Of a stretch of DNA of 64,000 bases, positions 34,382 to 43,585 are shown in pieces. Within the stretch, counting starts at the first letter, position 1; every line of letters starts with the position of its first letter. The stretch spans positions 1 to 64,000 of the forward strand of contig CAXXNY010000016.1 in assembly GCA_963674805.2 (NCBI GenBank). The letters are read 5' to 3'. The DNA comes from CALMFG01 sp963674805. Its GTDB lineage: Bacteria; Bacillota; Clostridia; Christensenellales; CALMFG01. The notes under the pieces are model-generated. The model was not told the origin of the DNA, did not search any database, and saw only the letters and a program-made list of their open reading frames with translations. The translations under genes and the position numbers were made by a program.

Positions 34382-35368
34382 CTAAACCGCTTCGCGTTTG
34401 CGTTTTATTGTATAGTTGTCAAGCCACAGGATTCCCACGATGACAAGCCCCTGCACCAACTGTTGGATATAGGTTGCAATCGCAGAAACGTGCATAACGG
34501 CTGTTACCATATTCATGCAGTTTTGCAGTACAGCAAGCGCCATCAAGCCGATAAAGGTCTGTACGATGCCGCCCTTACCACCGATCAGAGACGTTCCGCC
34601 GATAACAGCACCGCAGTGAATCAACAGCGGATAGACATCGCCGTGAATCGAGTTGCCGGAATTTAATTTGGACGAGAGCAGTACGCCGGCTAAGGAAGCC
34701 GTAACACCGCTGATAATGAATGCCGCCCACTTTGTTCTTCTGGCATTAATACCTGCGTGAACCGCTACTTCATAGTCTCCGCCGACCGCATACAAATTTC
34801 TGCCGAACGACGTATACCGAAGCAGGAGTGCAACCGCAACAAGCACAACAAGCATGATGATGACAAGGCTGGGGATGGTCCCAAAAATCTTGCTGTTGGC
34901 GATCCTCATATACGTTGTATTTTTAGGGGATATCGGATGCGCATCCGTTACCTGCTGCGCAATTCCCTTTAACACCATTCCCATACCAAGCGTGATGATG
35001 AACGGTTCTGTCTTTTGATGTACAACGAAGAATCCGTTTAAAAAGCCCACAAGAGCGCCTGCCGCAAGCGAGCAAAGCATCGCTGGTATGATGGGCATAT
35101 ACTGCATCATCATGATCGCAATAATACCCGATAAACTGACCATACCGCCGACAGACAGGTCACACGCTTCACTGATAATAACCAGCGTAACACCGGCTGC
35201 AATAATCTGCGTAATTGCCGCTGAATTGAGCATGTCCAGCTGGTTATAGCTTGAATAAAAATTGGTCTTCACAAACAGCATAAGGATATATAATGCGACT
35301 ATCGCTAAGAACGCTTTTTGTTTTGACGCAATTTTTAGAAGATTTTTACCAAAATTTCTGCTGTTCAT
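34382..35368 (-). CDS. CUT2 sugar ABC transporter permease (second importer, permease 2)
   Basis: A 328-residue RbsC-like membrane protein. Segments: VIISEACDLSVGGMVSL, PFIITLGMGMVLKGIAQ, FGRNLYAVGGDYEVA and HCGAVIGGTSLIGGKGGI. The start overlaps the stop of the other permease gene by ATGA. It would form the channel together with that permease. Its C-terminus is positively charged (TIKRKREAV), as usual for cytoplasmic ends. Confidence 0.87.
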   Translation of the reverse strand: MNSRNFGKNLLKIASKQKAFLAIVALYILMLFVKTNFYSSYNQLDMLNSAAITQIIAAGVTLVIISEACDLSVGGMVSLSGIIAIMMMQYMPIIPAMLCSLAAGALVGFLNGFFVVHQKTEPFIITLGMGMVLKGIAQQVTDAHPISPKNTTYMRIANSKIFGTIPSLVIIMLVVLVAVALLLRYTSFGRNLYAVGGDYEVAVHAGINARRTKWAAFIISGVTASLAGVLLSSKLNSGNSIHGDVYPLLIHCGAVIGGTSLIGGKGGIVQTFIGLMALAVLQNCMNMVTAVMHVSAIATYIQQLVQGLVIVGILWLDNYTIKRKREAV

Positions 35369-36351
35369 TTGACTGCCCCTCTCAATTCTTTACGGTTGTC
35401 GAGCCAAATCGCAATCATTAAAATTACGCCGCTCATGATAACCTGCATGTATGTTGAAACGCCGATCAGCGTCATACAATTGGTCAACAGCGTGACCAAG
35501 ATAACACCAAGCAATGTTCTTAAAACACTTCCGTTCCCGCCTTTAAGTGTCGTACCACCGACAACTACCGCAAGAATCGAATTTGTTTCATAGCCGAATC
35601 CCATCAAGGGATGCGCCTGCGTCGCACGGGAAAACAGCACAACGCCGCCAAGCGCTGCCATCAAGCCGGTCACCGTAAAGATTAGCATAATGGTTTTATT
35701 AACAGGCATACCAGACAGCCGTGCCGCGGTTTTATTGCCGCCTGTTAAATAAATCGAGCGCCCCCAGTATGTCCTGCTTTGGAAAATATGCAGCAGGATC
35801 AGACAGGCAAAAAATATCAGAATCGCGACTGAGAATACGCTGACCGTGCCTGAACCGATCGCTTTATATATTGAAATATTCTTAGTAATCCAGCGCATCT
35901 GCTGTGTTGACCCGCCGGAGAAGATCAGCGCCAATGCCCCGTATACGGTACTCATCCCAAACGTAATAAACAAGGCGTCAAACATGGATGTCGCACCGGA
36001 GCTTAATATCAGCATACTGTTGATGAATCCCAACAGAGCGCCGAGCCCAAGCCCGATCAGCAATGCCGGAACCTGTCCGAGCGGTTCGATTAATGACACC
36101 GTCACCACAACGACAAAGTTGATAATCCCGGCAACAGATAAGTCAATGAATCCGCCGATAATCGCCACCGTCATACCTAACGATACAAAGCTCAGCGCAC
36201 CAAGCTGACTCATGATATTGGTCATGTTCTGCTTTGTCGCAAATTTCGGCTCTACAATTATTGTGACCAAAACGAGAAGAACAATCGCTACGATGACAAG
36301 ATGGTCCATGAAGAATCTCAGTGTCGTTGTTAGATAATTCTTTTTACTCAT
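35365..36351 (-). CDS. CUT2 sugar ABC transporter permease (second importer, permease 1)
   Basis: A 328-residue RbsC-like permease. Segments: IGGFIDLSVAGIINFV, MFDALFITFGMSTVYG, YWGRSIYLTGGNKTAARLSG and ILAVVVGGTTLKGGNGSVLR. It overlaps both neighbours by 4 bp (ATPase stop, second permease start), so the three membrane-complex genes are tightly coupled. The sugar is not deducible from the permeases alone. Confidence 0.87.
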   Translation of the reverse strand: MSKKNYLTTTLRFFMDHLVIVAIVLLVLVTIIVEPKFATKQNMTNIMSQLGALSFVSLGMTVAIIGGFIDLSVAGIINFVVVVTVSLIEPLGQVPALLIGLGLGALLGFINSMLILSSGATSMFDALFITFGMSTVYGALALIFSGGSTQQMRWITKNISIYKAIGSGTVSVFSVAILIFFACLILLHIFQSRTYWGRSIYLTGGNKTAARLSGMPVNKTIMLIFTVTGLMAALGGVVLFSRATQAHPLMGFGYETNSILAVVVGGTTLKGGNGSVLRTLLGVILVTLLTNCMTLIGVSTYMQVIMSGVILMIAIWLDNRKELRGAVK

Positions 36352-37850
36352 AAGGCTTCTTCTCCTTCCAGTCCAAGTGCTTTTTCCATGATATGATCCA
36401 CAATTACTTCTTCAGGATTAAATTCACCCGTAATCTGCCCTTCATATATGGTCAGCACACGGTTGGCCATATTCAGAACTTCAGGCAGTTCGGAGGATAT
36501 CAGTATAATGGATCCCCCCTCTTCAGCAATTCGCTTCATCAACAGATAGATTTCATATTTTGTTCCAACGTCAATACCTCTGGTGGGCTCATCTAAAATT
36601 AATATGTGAGGATTAATCTCAAGCCAGCGTCCCACGATGCATTTTTGCTGGTTCCCGCCGGAAAGCGTTTTTACCACGGTCTTAACCGAGGGAGTCTTGA
36701 TTCCGAGTGATTTAATATGCTTATCCGCGATGCCCTTTTCTGAGGGCTTATCAATGAATCCGAATTTTTTAATCCGGTCCAAACTTGCCATAGAGATGTT
36801 GGATTCAACCGTAAACGGCAGTACCAAACCCTGCAGCTTCCGGTCTTCCGGCACCAGACCCATGCCATTCCGTTTGGCATCGCCGGGATCTTTAATCTTA
36901 ACCGGCTTGCCGTTAATTAGTATTTGCTGGTCTTTTACTTTGTCGGCTCCGAAGATTGCCCTGACAATTTCGGTTCTTCCGGCTCCGACCAGCCCGACCA
37001 GTCCAAGTATTTCACCTTTTTTCAGTGTAAAAGAGATATCGTGTAGTTTGCGTGTATTAAGCGAGCGCACCTCTAACACCGTTTCGCCGGCACAATGAGG
37101 ACGTTCGGGATATTCATTTTCAATTGAACGGCCTACCATCTTTGTGATCATCTCAGCACGTGTGAATTCTTTCACCGGCTTCGTGTCAATCGCATGACCG
37201 TCACGCATGACCGTAACAATATCGCACAATTCGAAGATTTCATCTAATTTATGGCTGATATAAATAATGGAAACACCCTGCTTCCGCAGATTCCCGATGA
37301 TCTCAAATAATTTCTTGAGCTCATCAGATGTCAAGCTGCTGCTGGGTTCGTCCATGATAATAAGCTTCGAGTTGAAAGATAATGCTTTCGTGATCTCCAC
37401 CATCTGTTTTTCCGCTGCGCTCAGATCACCCACAATCTGCCGGGTATCAATCGTGCTGCCAATACTCTCCAATAGTTCTTTGGCCTTCGCATGCGTACCT
37501 GCCATGCCGTGCATCTCTTTAAAGCGGCCCAAAAAAATATTCTCGCCAACACTCATGGTGTTAACCAGATTGAATTCCTGATAAATGATACTCAACCCTC
37601 TGTGGAGCGACTGAATCGGTGTGGTGTGTTCAATCGTCTCACCGTCGAATACAATCGTACCCTCATCCTTCTGGAATACACCGGAAAGAATTTTCATTAA
37701 GGTCGATTTACCCGCTCCGTTTTCGCCGACAATACCGTGTACAATACCCCTTTGTATGTCCACTGAGACATTGTCAAGCGCCTTAACACCCGGAAATGAT
37801 TTGCACACATCTTTTATAGAAAGTATGATGCGCGGATCTTTCTTATCCAT
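36348..37850 (-). CDS. CUT2 sugar ABC transporter ATPase, RbsA-like (second importer)
   Basis: A 500-residue double-domain ATPase. The first domain has Walker A GENGAGKSTLMKILSG and Walker B LIIMDEPSSSL. The second has LVGLVGAGRTEIVRAIFGA, signature LSGGNQQKCIVGRWL and ILILDEPTRGID. It sits downstream of its binding-protein gene, separated by a strong stem-loop, and overlaps the first permease gene. Highly similar in layout to the ATPase at 15.8-17.3 kb, so the window holds two CUT2 systems. Confidence 0.92.
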   Translation of the reverse strand: MDKKDPRIILSIKDVCKSFPGVKALDNVSVDIQRGIVHGIVGENGAGKSTLMKILSGVFQKDEGTIVFDGETIEHTTPIQSLHRGLSIIYQEFNLVNTMSVGENIFLGRFKEMHGMAGTHAKAKELLESIGSTIDTRQIVGDLSAAEKQMVEITKALSFNSKLIIMDEPSSSLTSDELKKLFEIIGNLRKQGVSIIYISHKLDEIFELCDIVTVMRDGHAIDTKPVKEFTRAEMITKMVGRSIENEYPERPHCAGETVLEVRSLNTRKLHDISFTLKKGEILGLVGLVGAGRTEIVRAIFGADKVKDQQILINGKPVKIKDPGDAKRNGMGLVPEDRKLQGLVLPFTVESNISMASLDRIKKFGFIDKPSEKGIADKHIKSLGIKTPSVKTVVKTLSGGNQQKCIVGRWLEINPHILILDEPTRGIDVGTKYEIYLLMKRIAEEGGSIILISSELPEVLNMANRVLTIYEGQITGEFNPEEVIVDHIMEKALGLEGEEAL

Positions 37851-37880
37851 TAGTAACAGTCCCTTCCTTTTAAACGTTTA

Positions 37881-37911
37881 CCATAGGCCCGTTCAATGAA
37901 CGAGCCTATGG
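37881..37911 (-). other. Strong stem-loop between the SBP and ATPase genes
   Basis: On the minus strand CCATAGGC-(CGTTCATTGAACG)-GCCTATGG forms a long near-perfect hairpin. No U-tract follows, so it is more likely an mRNA 3' stabiliser for the SBP message than a full terminator. Confidence 0.75.
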
Positions 37912-37952
37912 TGTATTTCCTTCAATTAGATTCTACTATTTTTTCCTGTAAA

Positions 37953-38969
37953 TTACCATTCCGGATATGTCAGTGAATCAATGGTTTCAGGAGATACAGT
38001 TTCCCATGCAATGTAGTTAATTTCTTCTACAGTTTCTCCGCTGAGCACTTTTGTTGCAAGGTCAAGCGTTGTCATTGCCATCGTTTCAAAGTTCTGTGCC
38101 AGTGATACAGCCTGTGTTCCGGCAGCAACCTGGTCAAATCCGGCTCTGCAGCCGTCTACGCCAACGAGGAAAGGAATATCAACATTTGCATTTGTGCAAG
38201 CCTGGATGATTCCTGTTGCGCCGTTATCCCAGTGACAGAAAATACCGTCGATCTGATCGCCGTACTTAACGATGAAGTCCTGCATAATATCCATTGCATC
38301 ATTGGTTGCCCATGCTGCGCAGTTCTGAGTTTCCATCAGATTGATATTAGAGCCTTCAAGTCCTTGTACAAATCCATCATGACGTTTTATCTGAGCGTCA
38401 TGGCCGGACTGTCCGCCGATTTCAACAATATTTGCACCATCCGGGAACTGTTTGATAAACGTTTCCGCAGCGGCTAAGCCAGCCTGCAGGTCGTTTGCAC
38501 CACAGTAGAAATCACGGTACTGTTGATTTTCTGGAGCTAAGTCAGATGAGAACAGGCAAACAACTAAGCCAGCATCTTTAGCAGCCATTAAGCTCGGTAC
38601 GATACCGCTGATATCGTTCGGGTTAACAATAATGGCGTCTGCACCCTGTGCAATAGCTGTTGTAACCAGCTGAGCTTCTGTCGCCGGATCTGCTTTTGCG
38701 TCCATAACTGTAAGATTAACACCATATTCAGCAGCGTGTTTTTCATACATTTTTGCCGCAAAAGACTGGGATTCATTAGACATAGACTGTGCAATGTCAA
38801 CGATATTCCACATCTCAGCTTCAGCTTCAACTTCTTCAGCCGGAGCCTCTTCCGTTACTGCTTCTTCAGCAGGTGCTGCTTCTTCAGGTGCACTGCTTGT
38901 TGCGCAACCTGCGAACATCATTGCAGCCAGCAAAAGAACCAAGAATAGACTAAGCGCTCTTTTTTTCAT
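37953..38969 (-). CDS. Sugar-binding lipoprotein of the second CUT2 importer
   Basis: A 338-residue lipoprotein. Its signal peptide ends in lipobox MFAGC, followed by an Ala/Glu/Pro-rich linker (about 24-50). The binding domain shows ADAIIVNPNDISGIVPSL, VVCLFSSDL, DFYCGANDLQAGLAA, IVEIGGQSGHDAQIKR and FLVGVDGCRAGFDQVAAG, the ribose-binding-protein pattern. First gene of the operon, directly below a promoter bracketed by two operator-like palindromes. Likely the most abundant protein of the system. Confidence 0.88.
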   Translation of the reverse strand: MKKRALSLFLVLLLAAMMFAGCATSSAPEEAAPAEEAVTEEAPAEEVEAEAEMWNIVDIAQSMSNESQSFAAKMYEKHAAEYGVNLTVMDAKADPATEAQLVTTAIAQGADAIIVNPNDISGIVPSLMAAKDAGLVVCLFSSDLAPENQQYRDFYCGANDLQAGLAAAETFIKQFPDGANIVEIGGQSGHDAQIKRHDGFVQGLEGSNINLMETQNCAAWATNDAMDIMQDFIVKYGDQIDGIFCHWDNGATGIIQACTNANVDIPFLVGVDGCRAGFDQVAAGTQAVSLAQNFETMAMTTLDLATKVLSGETVEEINYIAWETVSPETIDSLTYPEW

Positions 38970-39089
38970 TTTCTTATTCCTCCTTTTTATTAATCAGCAA
39001 TAAATACTGCTGATTTAAATTTATAAATTTCTGATTAATTGGTCGTACCAAATTACTTCGAATCTAAAGGGTAAGGTGTAAACGCTTTT

Positions 39090-39105
39090 ATGTAATGCAT
39101 TTCAT
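39090..39105. promoter_or_regulatory. LacI-type operator O1 of the second CUT2 operon
   Basis: ATGTAATGCATTTCAT, a near-perfect 16-bp palindrome overlapped by a wider one (GTAATGCA-TTTCAT-TGCATTAC). It begins about 10 bp downstream of the -10 box, where a repressor would block transcription. Confidence 0.6.
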
Positions 39106-39114
39106 TGCATTACC

Positions 39115-39143
39115 ATTCTACATGAAAAGTCCGACATGTTCAA
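39115..39143 (-). promoter_or_regulatory. Promoter of the second CUT2 operon
   Basis: Minus strand TTGAAC (39143-39138), a 17-bp spacer and TAGAAT (39120-39115). It lies between two copies of the operator-like palindrome, about 145 bp upstream of the SBP start codon. Confidence 0.65.
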
Positions 39144-39150
39144 GAACTTT

Positions 39151-39165
39151 TGTAATGCATTTCAT
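39151..39165. promoter_or_regulatory. LacI-type operator O2 of the second CUT2 operon
   Basis: TGTAATGCATTTCAT, identical over 15 bp to the copy at 39091-39105 and 60 bp away, upstream of the -35 box. Two sites flanking a promoter at a roughly helical spacing suggest looping by one regulator. Confidence 0.58.
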
Positions 39166-39799
39166 ATTTTTTCGTACAATTTAATTATTTGCTTCTACGG
39201 CCCAAAAATTCTGCTTTCATAAAATGCAGAGTCGTATTTATAACGGTGTTGAATTGAATTTCGCCGGATGCCCTCTTCCATCACGGCTGTAACTATGCAG
39301 TTGACTTACCAATGTTAATATAAAACCTTACGAATGAAAACCGCTGTAACTGTCTGAAAGGTATACTATAATGTACTAAATGCCCAACAGCTATCAGTCA
39401 GCAAGTACGCTCTTTCTTATATCATTCTGCTTTTCTTCCTCTTTTTTAGCATCCAGCAGCGACGCATTTTCGTTAGTAGTCTTTGCAGCAAACGGATTAA
39501 TTAGGCAGATGACCTAAATTTTTGTTGACAGCCGAACGTTCTAAGTGCGTAAAAGCCCATCACAATACGCGTCAGGTGCCGTAAAAACAGCCATCGCATC
39601 GTTTATACAGCTTTTCAATTGATAAGGTTCAAGTAAATGGATGTCTTAAAATGTAGTCTTTGTCTTAACAACAAATTCATTTTACATCAGAGTACTTAAA
39701 GTTGCAAGCATTTCATCCTTCTTTTATAATTATTTATACTTTCATTCGAAGCCTCTAATTATTTCGACAACAGCGCTCACTTATTACGTTCTGAAATAA
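39166..39799. other. Intergenic stretch without recognisable genes
   Basis: About 630 bp with no convincing reading frame on either strand, no RNA signature that I recognise and no insertion-sequence ends. TATACT/TATAAT-like hexamers occur near 39361-39372 but without a matching -35. It may be a decayed gene remnant or long untranslated sequence. Confidence 0.4.
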
Positions 39800-39822
39800 A
39801 AACACGCACGGAATGCGTGTTT
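39790..39822 (-). terminator. Intrinsic terminator of the GH4/ROK/LacI/M24 operon
   Basis: Minus strand AAACACGCA (39822-39814), loop TTCCG, TGCGTGTTT (39808-39800), then TTATTTC. It lies about 150 bp past the stop of the M24-like gene. Confidence 0.82.
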
Positions 39823-39974
39823 GAACATTTAATACTCTTTTATTGGGGGCGATAATGAACCCGGCCCGTATATCTTCATCCAGCCGCCCGTCTGATCAAA
39901 TAGGCACTTGTACTTTTACTTCAGAAAAGGTATTTGCACTGAAAGTTTCACTGTCTTTAAACAATTAAAAGCTT

Positions 39975-41072
39975 TCAGCGAATCAGCACATCCGGGCGCA
40001 AAAACTTCTTGTTGCTCTTAGAATGCACTTCAGCCGCCGGCCAATCATTTGAGCGTGTAAGCACCTCTATACCATGCTGAGTCACCAAAACTGTATCCTC
40101 AGACTTTGCACCTGCAATCGACGGATTCCATGTATAGGCCTGATTTAAGAATATCGTTTCAGGATTATCAGGCCCCGCAATAAACTCACGGGTATTATAT
40201 CCGCCTGGGCCGCCCTGATGCAGCAGGTGCCATTCAACCGGATAGCCTGCTTCAGCATACGCATTGACGGCCGCTTCGAACACATCCTTTATTTGTCCGC
40301 CGGCAACCGTATGGGCAAACATCTCGGCTTCAATGCCCCATACAAGACGGAACTTATTCTTAATTTCTGCCGGTAGCGGGCCAAAGTGGACAAACCGGGT
40401 TAGGTTCGCAACCAATCCGTATTTTCTTCCGCACAAAACAACCATTGCATATCGTTCAATCGGCTTGGTCGTATCAATCGGGTGCCTGTACCGGAAAATC
40501 CTTTCGTCTGATGCCACAAGTGCCACCGCCGCTTCAATCCCTTTTTCTGCCGCCCTGCCGACCATTCTGCCGCATACCCGTTGTTCAATATCGCCCGGCT
40601 GGAGCTCCCGGCAAATCTCTTCAACTATATCTGTACAATCGGTGCTTAATCCCCTGAAGCGTTCTATCTCTTCGGGTAGAAGCGAATATCTGAGGCGTTT
40701 TACAGTATCAAATACATTGTCTATATCGGGTAACTCTTTATCCGAGGCAACACGGATTGCGCCAAAATGTCGGCGTACACAGTCCATGTAGTCTTCTTCC
40801 CACCAGTTTATATCAAGGAATGTATAACCGAGTTCGATAAGCTTTTCCTCTTCCATCATGCGGACTTTCTCGACCTGATTGGAGATGCAATATTTGTTGT
40901 CTTGTGTAATCAACAGCGCTACCATGCCGTATTCGGTCGTATGGATAATATGATTAATCTTTCCGCCTGTCAGCCAGGAAAACATGTCCCTCCTGAACAG
41001 AAGCATTCCTTCATATCCCTGCTCGGATAAAAACTTTCTCAGTTGTCTTTCTTTGTGATCTGTTTCCCGCAT
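39975..41072 (-). CDS. M24-fold (pita-bread) protein lacking metal ligands, creatinase-like
   Basis: A 365-residue protein with an N-terminal creatinase domain (about 5-130) and a C-terminal M24 domain. The metal-binding positions of aminopeptidase P are mostly lost. The first Asp is missing (VVLCG, 211-215) and the second is Asn (ANLTR, 222-226). The first Glu is replaced in TWNPS (314-318). H282/H285 in HLLHQGG and E325 in SEDTVLV remain. It is therefore unlikely to be a metallopeptidase and more like creatinase, or a different hydrolase or binding protein. It is the last gene of a GH4/ROK/LacI operon and is followed by the operon's terminator. The substrate is unknown. Confidence 0.75.
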   Translation of the reverse strand: MRETDHKERQLRKFLSEQGYEGMLLFRRDMFSWLTGGKINHIIHTTEYGMVALLITQDNKYCISNQVEKVRMMEEEKLIELGYTFLDINWWEEDYMDCVRRHFGAIRVASDKELPDIDNVFDTVKRLRYSLLPEEIERFRGLSTDCTDIVEEICRELQPGDIEQRVCGRMVGRAAEKGIEAAVALVASDERIFRYRHPIDTTKPIERYAMVVLCGRKYGLVANLTRFVHFGPLPAEIKNKFRLVWGIEAEMFAHTVAGGQIKDVFEAAVNAYAEAGYPVEWHLLHQGGPGGYNTREFIAGPDNPETIFLNQAYTWNPSIAGAKSEDTVLVTQHGIEVLTRSNDWPAAEVHSKSNKKFLRPDVLIR

Positions 41073-41092
41073 GATTGCCGCCTCGCTTTAAT

Positions 41093-42367
41093 TTACTTTA
41101 AATAATCCAGATATGGCTTTTGGTATTCCAACATCATCGCCAACAGCTTCTCCGCTCTTTGAATACCATTGACCACAGGTTCGCTCAACAGCGCCTGCAA
41201 AGCATATGCCTTTGACTGGTGAAGCACAGCCTTAACCGTCATTCTCAGCACCCCGACTCGGTTGCAGAGCAGCGCTTCAAACCCCTCAGGTATATTCTCC
41301 AGTTTGATGCCGTGTATGCCGTCCGCATCAATCACTGCGGGGACTTCCACAAAGAGGTCTTCCGGCAGGCAGGCAATAAATCCGTCATTGCGGACATTGA
41401 CCGCCAATTCCTCATGCTTGGAATCCGTTATGATTCCTTTAATAATCGCCACCGACCGCCAGTATTCAGCCGGCAGCGTGCCCTGTTCCAGCCGCTTAAG
41501 CGCATCAATCGGTTTGGTGCATTCATATTTATACCGGCTGTAATAATCCAAAATGCCCATATGGTCCGCCGCTTCATATGCCCATGGAATATACTCCCCA
41601 AAATGGCAGTCTGAAGTAATCGGCAGGCATCGGTAAATCCGTAAAAATGCACTTGCCAATCCATGGTCCGGACGGTTCTCATAAAATGCCGGCGCATTTT
41701 TAATAATATCCGGATAAGCGTCCTCTCCGGTTGCCTTATAAGCAGCCTTCAATAAAACGCTGAAATGATTCAGCCCGCCGGCCTGGATAGAAAGCTCTGA
41801 AAAATCGGTGTTTAAAATCCGGGGCAAATGCCGGATCATTGTTGAAATTTCATGGCAGAGCGCAATCAGTCTTAATTGCGGAAACCGTTTTGAAATTGCC
41901 AGGCAGATCGTGCTGACCGGATTGCTCAGGTTAATAATTAATGCGTCTGGGCATATATCCGCGATATCTGCGCATATATCCAGAATCGGCGGAATAATCC
42001 GAAGCGCATGGAAGATGCCTCCCGGACCGCCATTTTCGCCGTATACCTGCGGGATACCCAATTGGAGCGGAATCTTCCAGTCCTGTTCCCACAGCTTATA
42101 ACGGTCGCCAGTCTCAATCGCGATGATACAAAAATCTGCCCCTTTCAACGCCTCTTTTCTGGATGTTGTGGCGATGATGGTAAAGTGCTTATTGTTATCC
42201 TCAATAAATTCCCGGGTAATTGATGCGACCTTATCCAGCGCAGTTTCATTATGGTCGTGTAAAACCACCGTGCTGCCTTCAAGCGCGCTGCATTTAAAAA
42301 TATCACCTAATGCGCCAAGCCCGAACATTGCGCTTCCGGCGCCGATCAGTACAATTTTCTTTTTCAT
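41093..42367 (-). CDS. GH4 glycosidase, alpha-galactosidase/alpha-glucosidase type
   Basis: A 424-residue NAD- and Mn-dependent glycoside hydrolase of family 4. The Rossmann start is KIVLIGAGSAMFG. Then come GENGGPGGIFHALR, the NPVSTICLAI stretch, the metal cysteine-histidine LCHEIST and AGGLNHFSVLLKA. The LCHE context resembles the MelA/AglB branch (alpha-galactosidase, alpha-glucosidase or alpha-glucuronidase) rather than the 6-phospho-beta-glucosidase branch. It is 20 bp upstream of the M24-like gene. Cytoplasmic, so its substrate must be imported intact. The exact linkage is not predictable. Confidence 0.85.
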   Translation of the reverse strand: MKKKIVLIGAGSAMFGLGALGDIFKCSALEGSTVVLHDHNETALDKVASITREFIEDNNKHFTIIATTSRKEALKGADFCIIAIETGDRYKLWEQDWKIPLQLGIPQVYGENGGPGGIFHALRIIPPILDICADIADICPDALIINLSNPVSTICLAISKRFPQLRLIALCHEISTMIRHLPRILNTDFSELSIQAGGLNHFSVLLKAAYKATGEDAYPDIIKNAPAFYENRPDHGLASAFLRIYRCLPITSDCHFGEYIPWAYEAADHMGILDYYSRYKYECTKPIDALKRLEQGTLPAEYWRSVAIIKGIITDSKHEELAVNVRNDGFIACLPEDLFVEVPAVIDADGIHGIKLENIPEGFEALLCNRVGVLRMTVKAVLHQSKAYALQALLSEPVVNGIQRAEKLLAMMLEYQKPYLDYLK

Positions 42368-42463
42368 GCTATCTTCCCTGGTTTTACCCTAATAAAACAA
42401 TAGGTATAGATGATACACATTCACAGCTATAGAGTCACGCATCATCCGGTCCTATTTAATTCC

Positions 42464-43456
42464 TCAGGATTGAGCCGTGGAATCCCGGACAATGAGTTTG
42501 TGTTTAAACAGAACCTGCTGCGGCGCGTAATCGCTGTCTTTAATACGTTCAATCAATATTCTTACCGCTTCGGTGCCCACCATATAGGCCGGCTGGGAAA
42601 TGGTCGTGATTCCGGGATTATAAATAGAAGCAAAGGAGATATTATCAAATCCCATCACTGAAATATCCTCCGGCACACACATGCCTCTGTCTCCCAGCGC
42701 TTTGATTGCGCCAATTGCCTGCATATCCGAAATTGCGAATATGGCGGTCATGTCTTTTTTCCGTTCCAGCAGGTCAACCGCATTGGCATATCCGCTTTTA
42801 AAACCGTAATCACCATGAATCATCATTTCAGGATCAAGCTCAATCTTCGCTTTGCGCAGCGCTTCTATATATCCTTGTTCCCTCTGGCGTGCGGAAGGGT
42901 ACGGCGAATCGCATCCGATAAACGCAATTTTCCTGTGCCCGAGGCCGATTAAATATTCAACCGCATCGATTGCGGCTTGAACATTGTCGATTGACACATA
43001 GGAAATCCCTTTTGAATGGTGTTCAAAACATTGTACAATCGGGAAATACTGCCCGATTTCTTCCAGCTGGCTGATGTCCATTTCAAGCGAAATAATAATC
43101 GCCCCGTCAGCCTGTTTGTACTTTAATAGATTTAAAAACTCTATCTCTTTATTCGCATCCGATTCGGTATTGCATACCATGATTAAATAACCCTGTTTAT
43201 CCGCAGCGTGCCGAATCCCCACAACCGCTTTTGAATAAAACGGATTGGATATCGTCGGCACCAGGACAAGGATGATTCTGGTTTCGTTTCTCCTTAAAAT
43301 CCTGCCGCTGAGGTTGGGACTGTATTTTAATTCTTTAATTGCCTTTTCAACTACTTCACGTGTGGCCTTCTTTACATTCGTATTATTATTAATCACCCGC
43401 GAAACAGTTGCGACCGATACATTGGCGCGCTCGGCCACTTCTTTAATCGTTGCCAT
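42464..43456 (-). CDS. LacI family transcriptional regulator (GH4/ROK cluster)
   Basis: A 330-residue repressor. The helix-turn-helix ATIKEVAERANVSVATVSRV opens the protein, and the hinge reads LKYSPNLSGRILRR. The periplasmic-binding-like effector domain follows (VPTISNPFYSKAVVGIRHAA, YVSIDNVQAAIDAVEYLIGL). It lies inside the GH4 operon, about 100 bp from each neighbour. It is the best candidate to bind the ATGTAATGC(A/T)TTWCAT palindromes at 46033, 39151 and 39090. The effector is probably a sugar or sugar phosphate. Confidence 0.9.
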   Translation of the reverse strand: MATIKEVAERANVSVATVSRVINNNTNVKKATREVVEKAIKELKYSPNLSGRILRRNETRIILVLVPTISNPFYSKAVVGIRHAADKQGYLIMVCNTESDANKEIEFLNLLKYKQADGAIIISLEMDISQLEEIGQYFPIVQCFEHHSKGISYVSIDNVQAAIDAVEYLIGLGHRKIAFIGCDSPYPSARQREQGYIEALRKAKIELDPEMMIHGDYGFKSGYANAVDLLERKKDMTAIFAISDMQAIGAIKALGDRGMCVPEDISVMGFDNISFASIYNPGITTISQPAYMVGTEAVRILIERIKDSDYAPQQVLFKHKLIVRDSTAQS

Positions 43457-43585
43457 GACTACCTCTTCTTCGCATCCTGAATATGAAAATATTTATTACC
43501 GTATTGTTACATTATATAAAGTATCGGGTGATTAGGAAAGCCTCACTTTCATCCTTATATACGCTGTTTTAATTTGCCCCGGTCT

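Noticed and set aside
39975..41072. Functional Xaa-Pro aminopeptidase
   Set aside because: Three of the five metal-ligand positions are substituted, so a standard metallopeptidase call is not supported.
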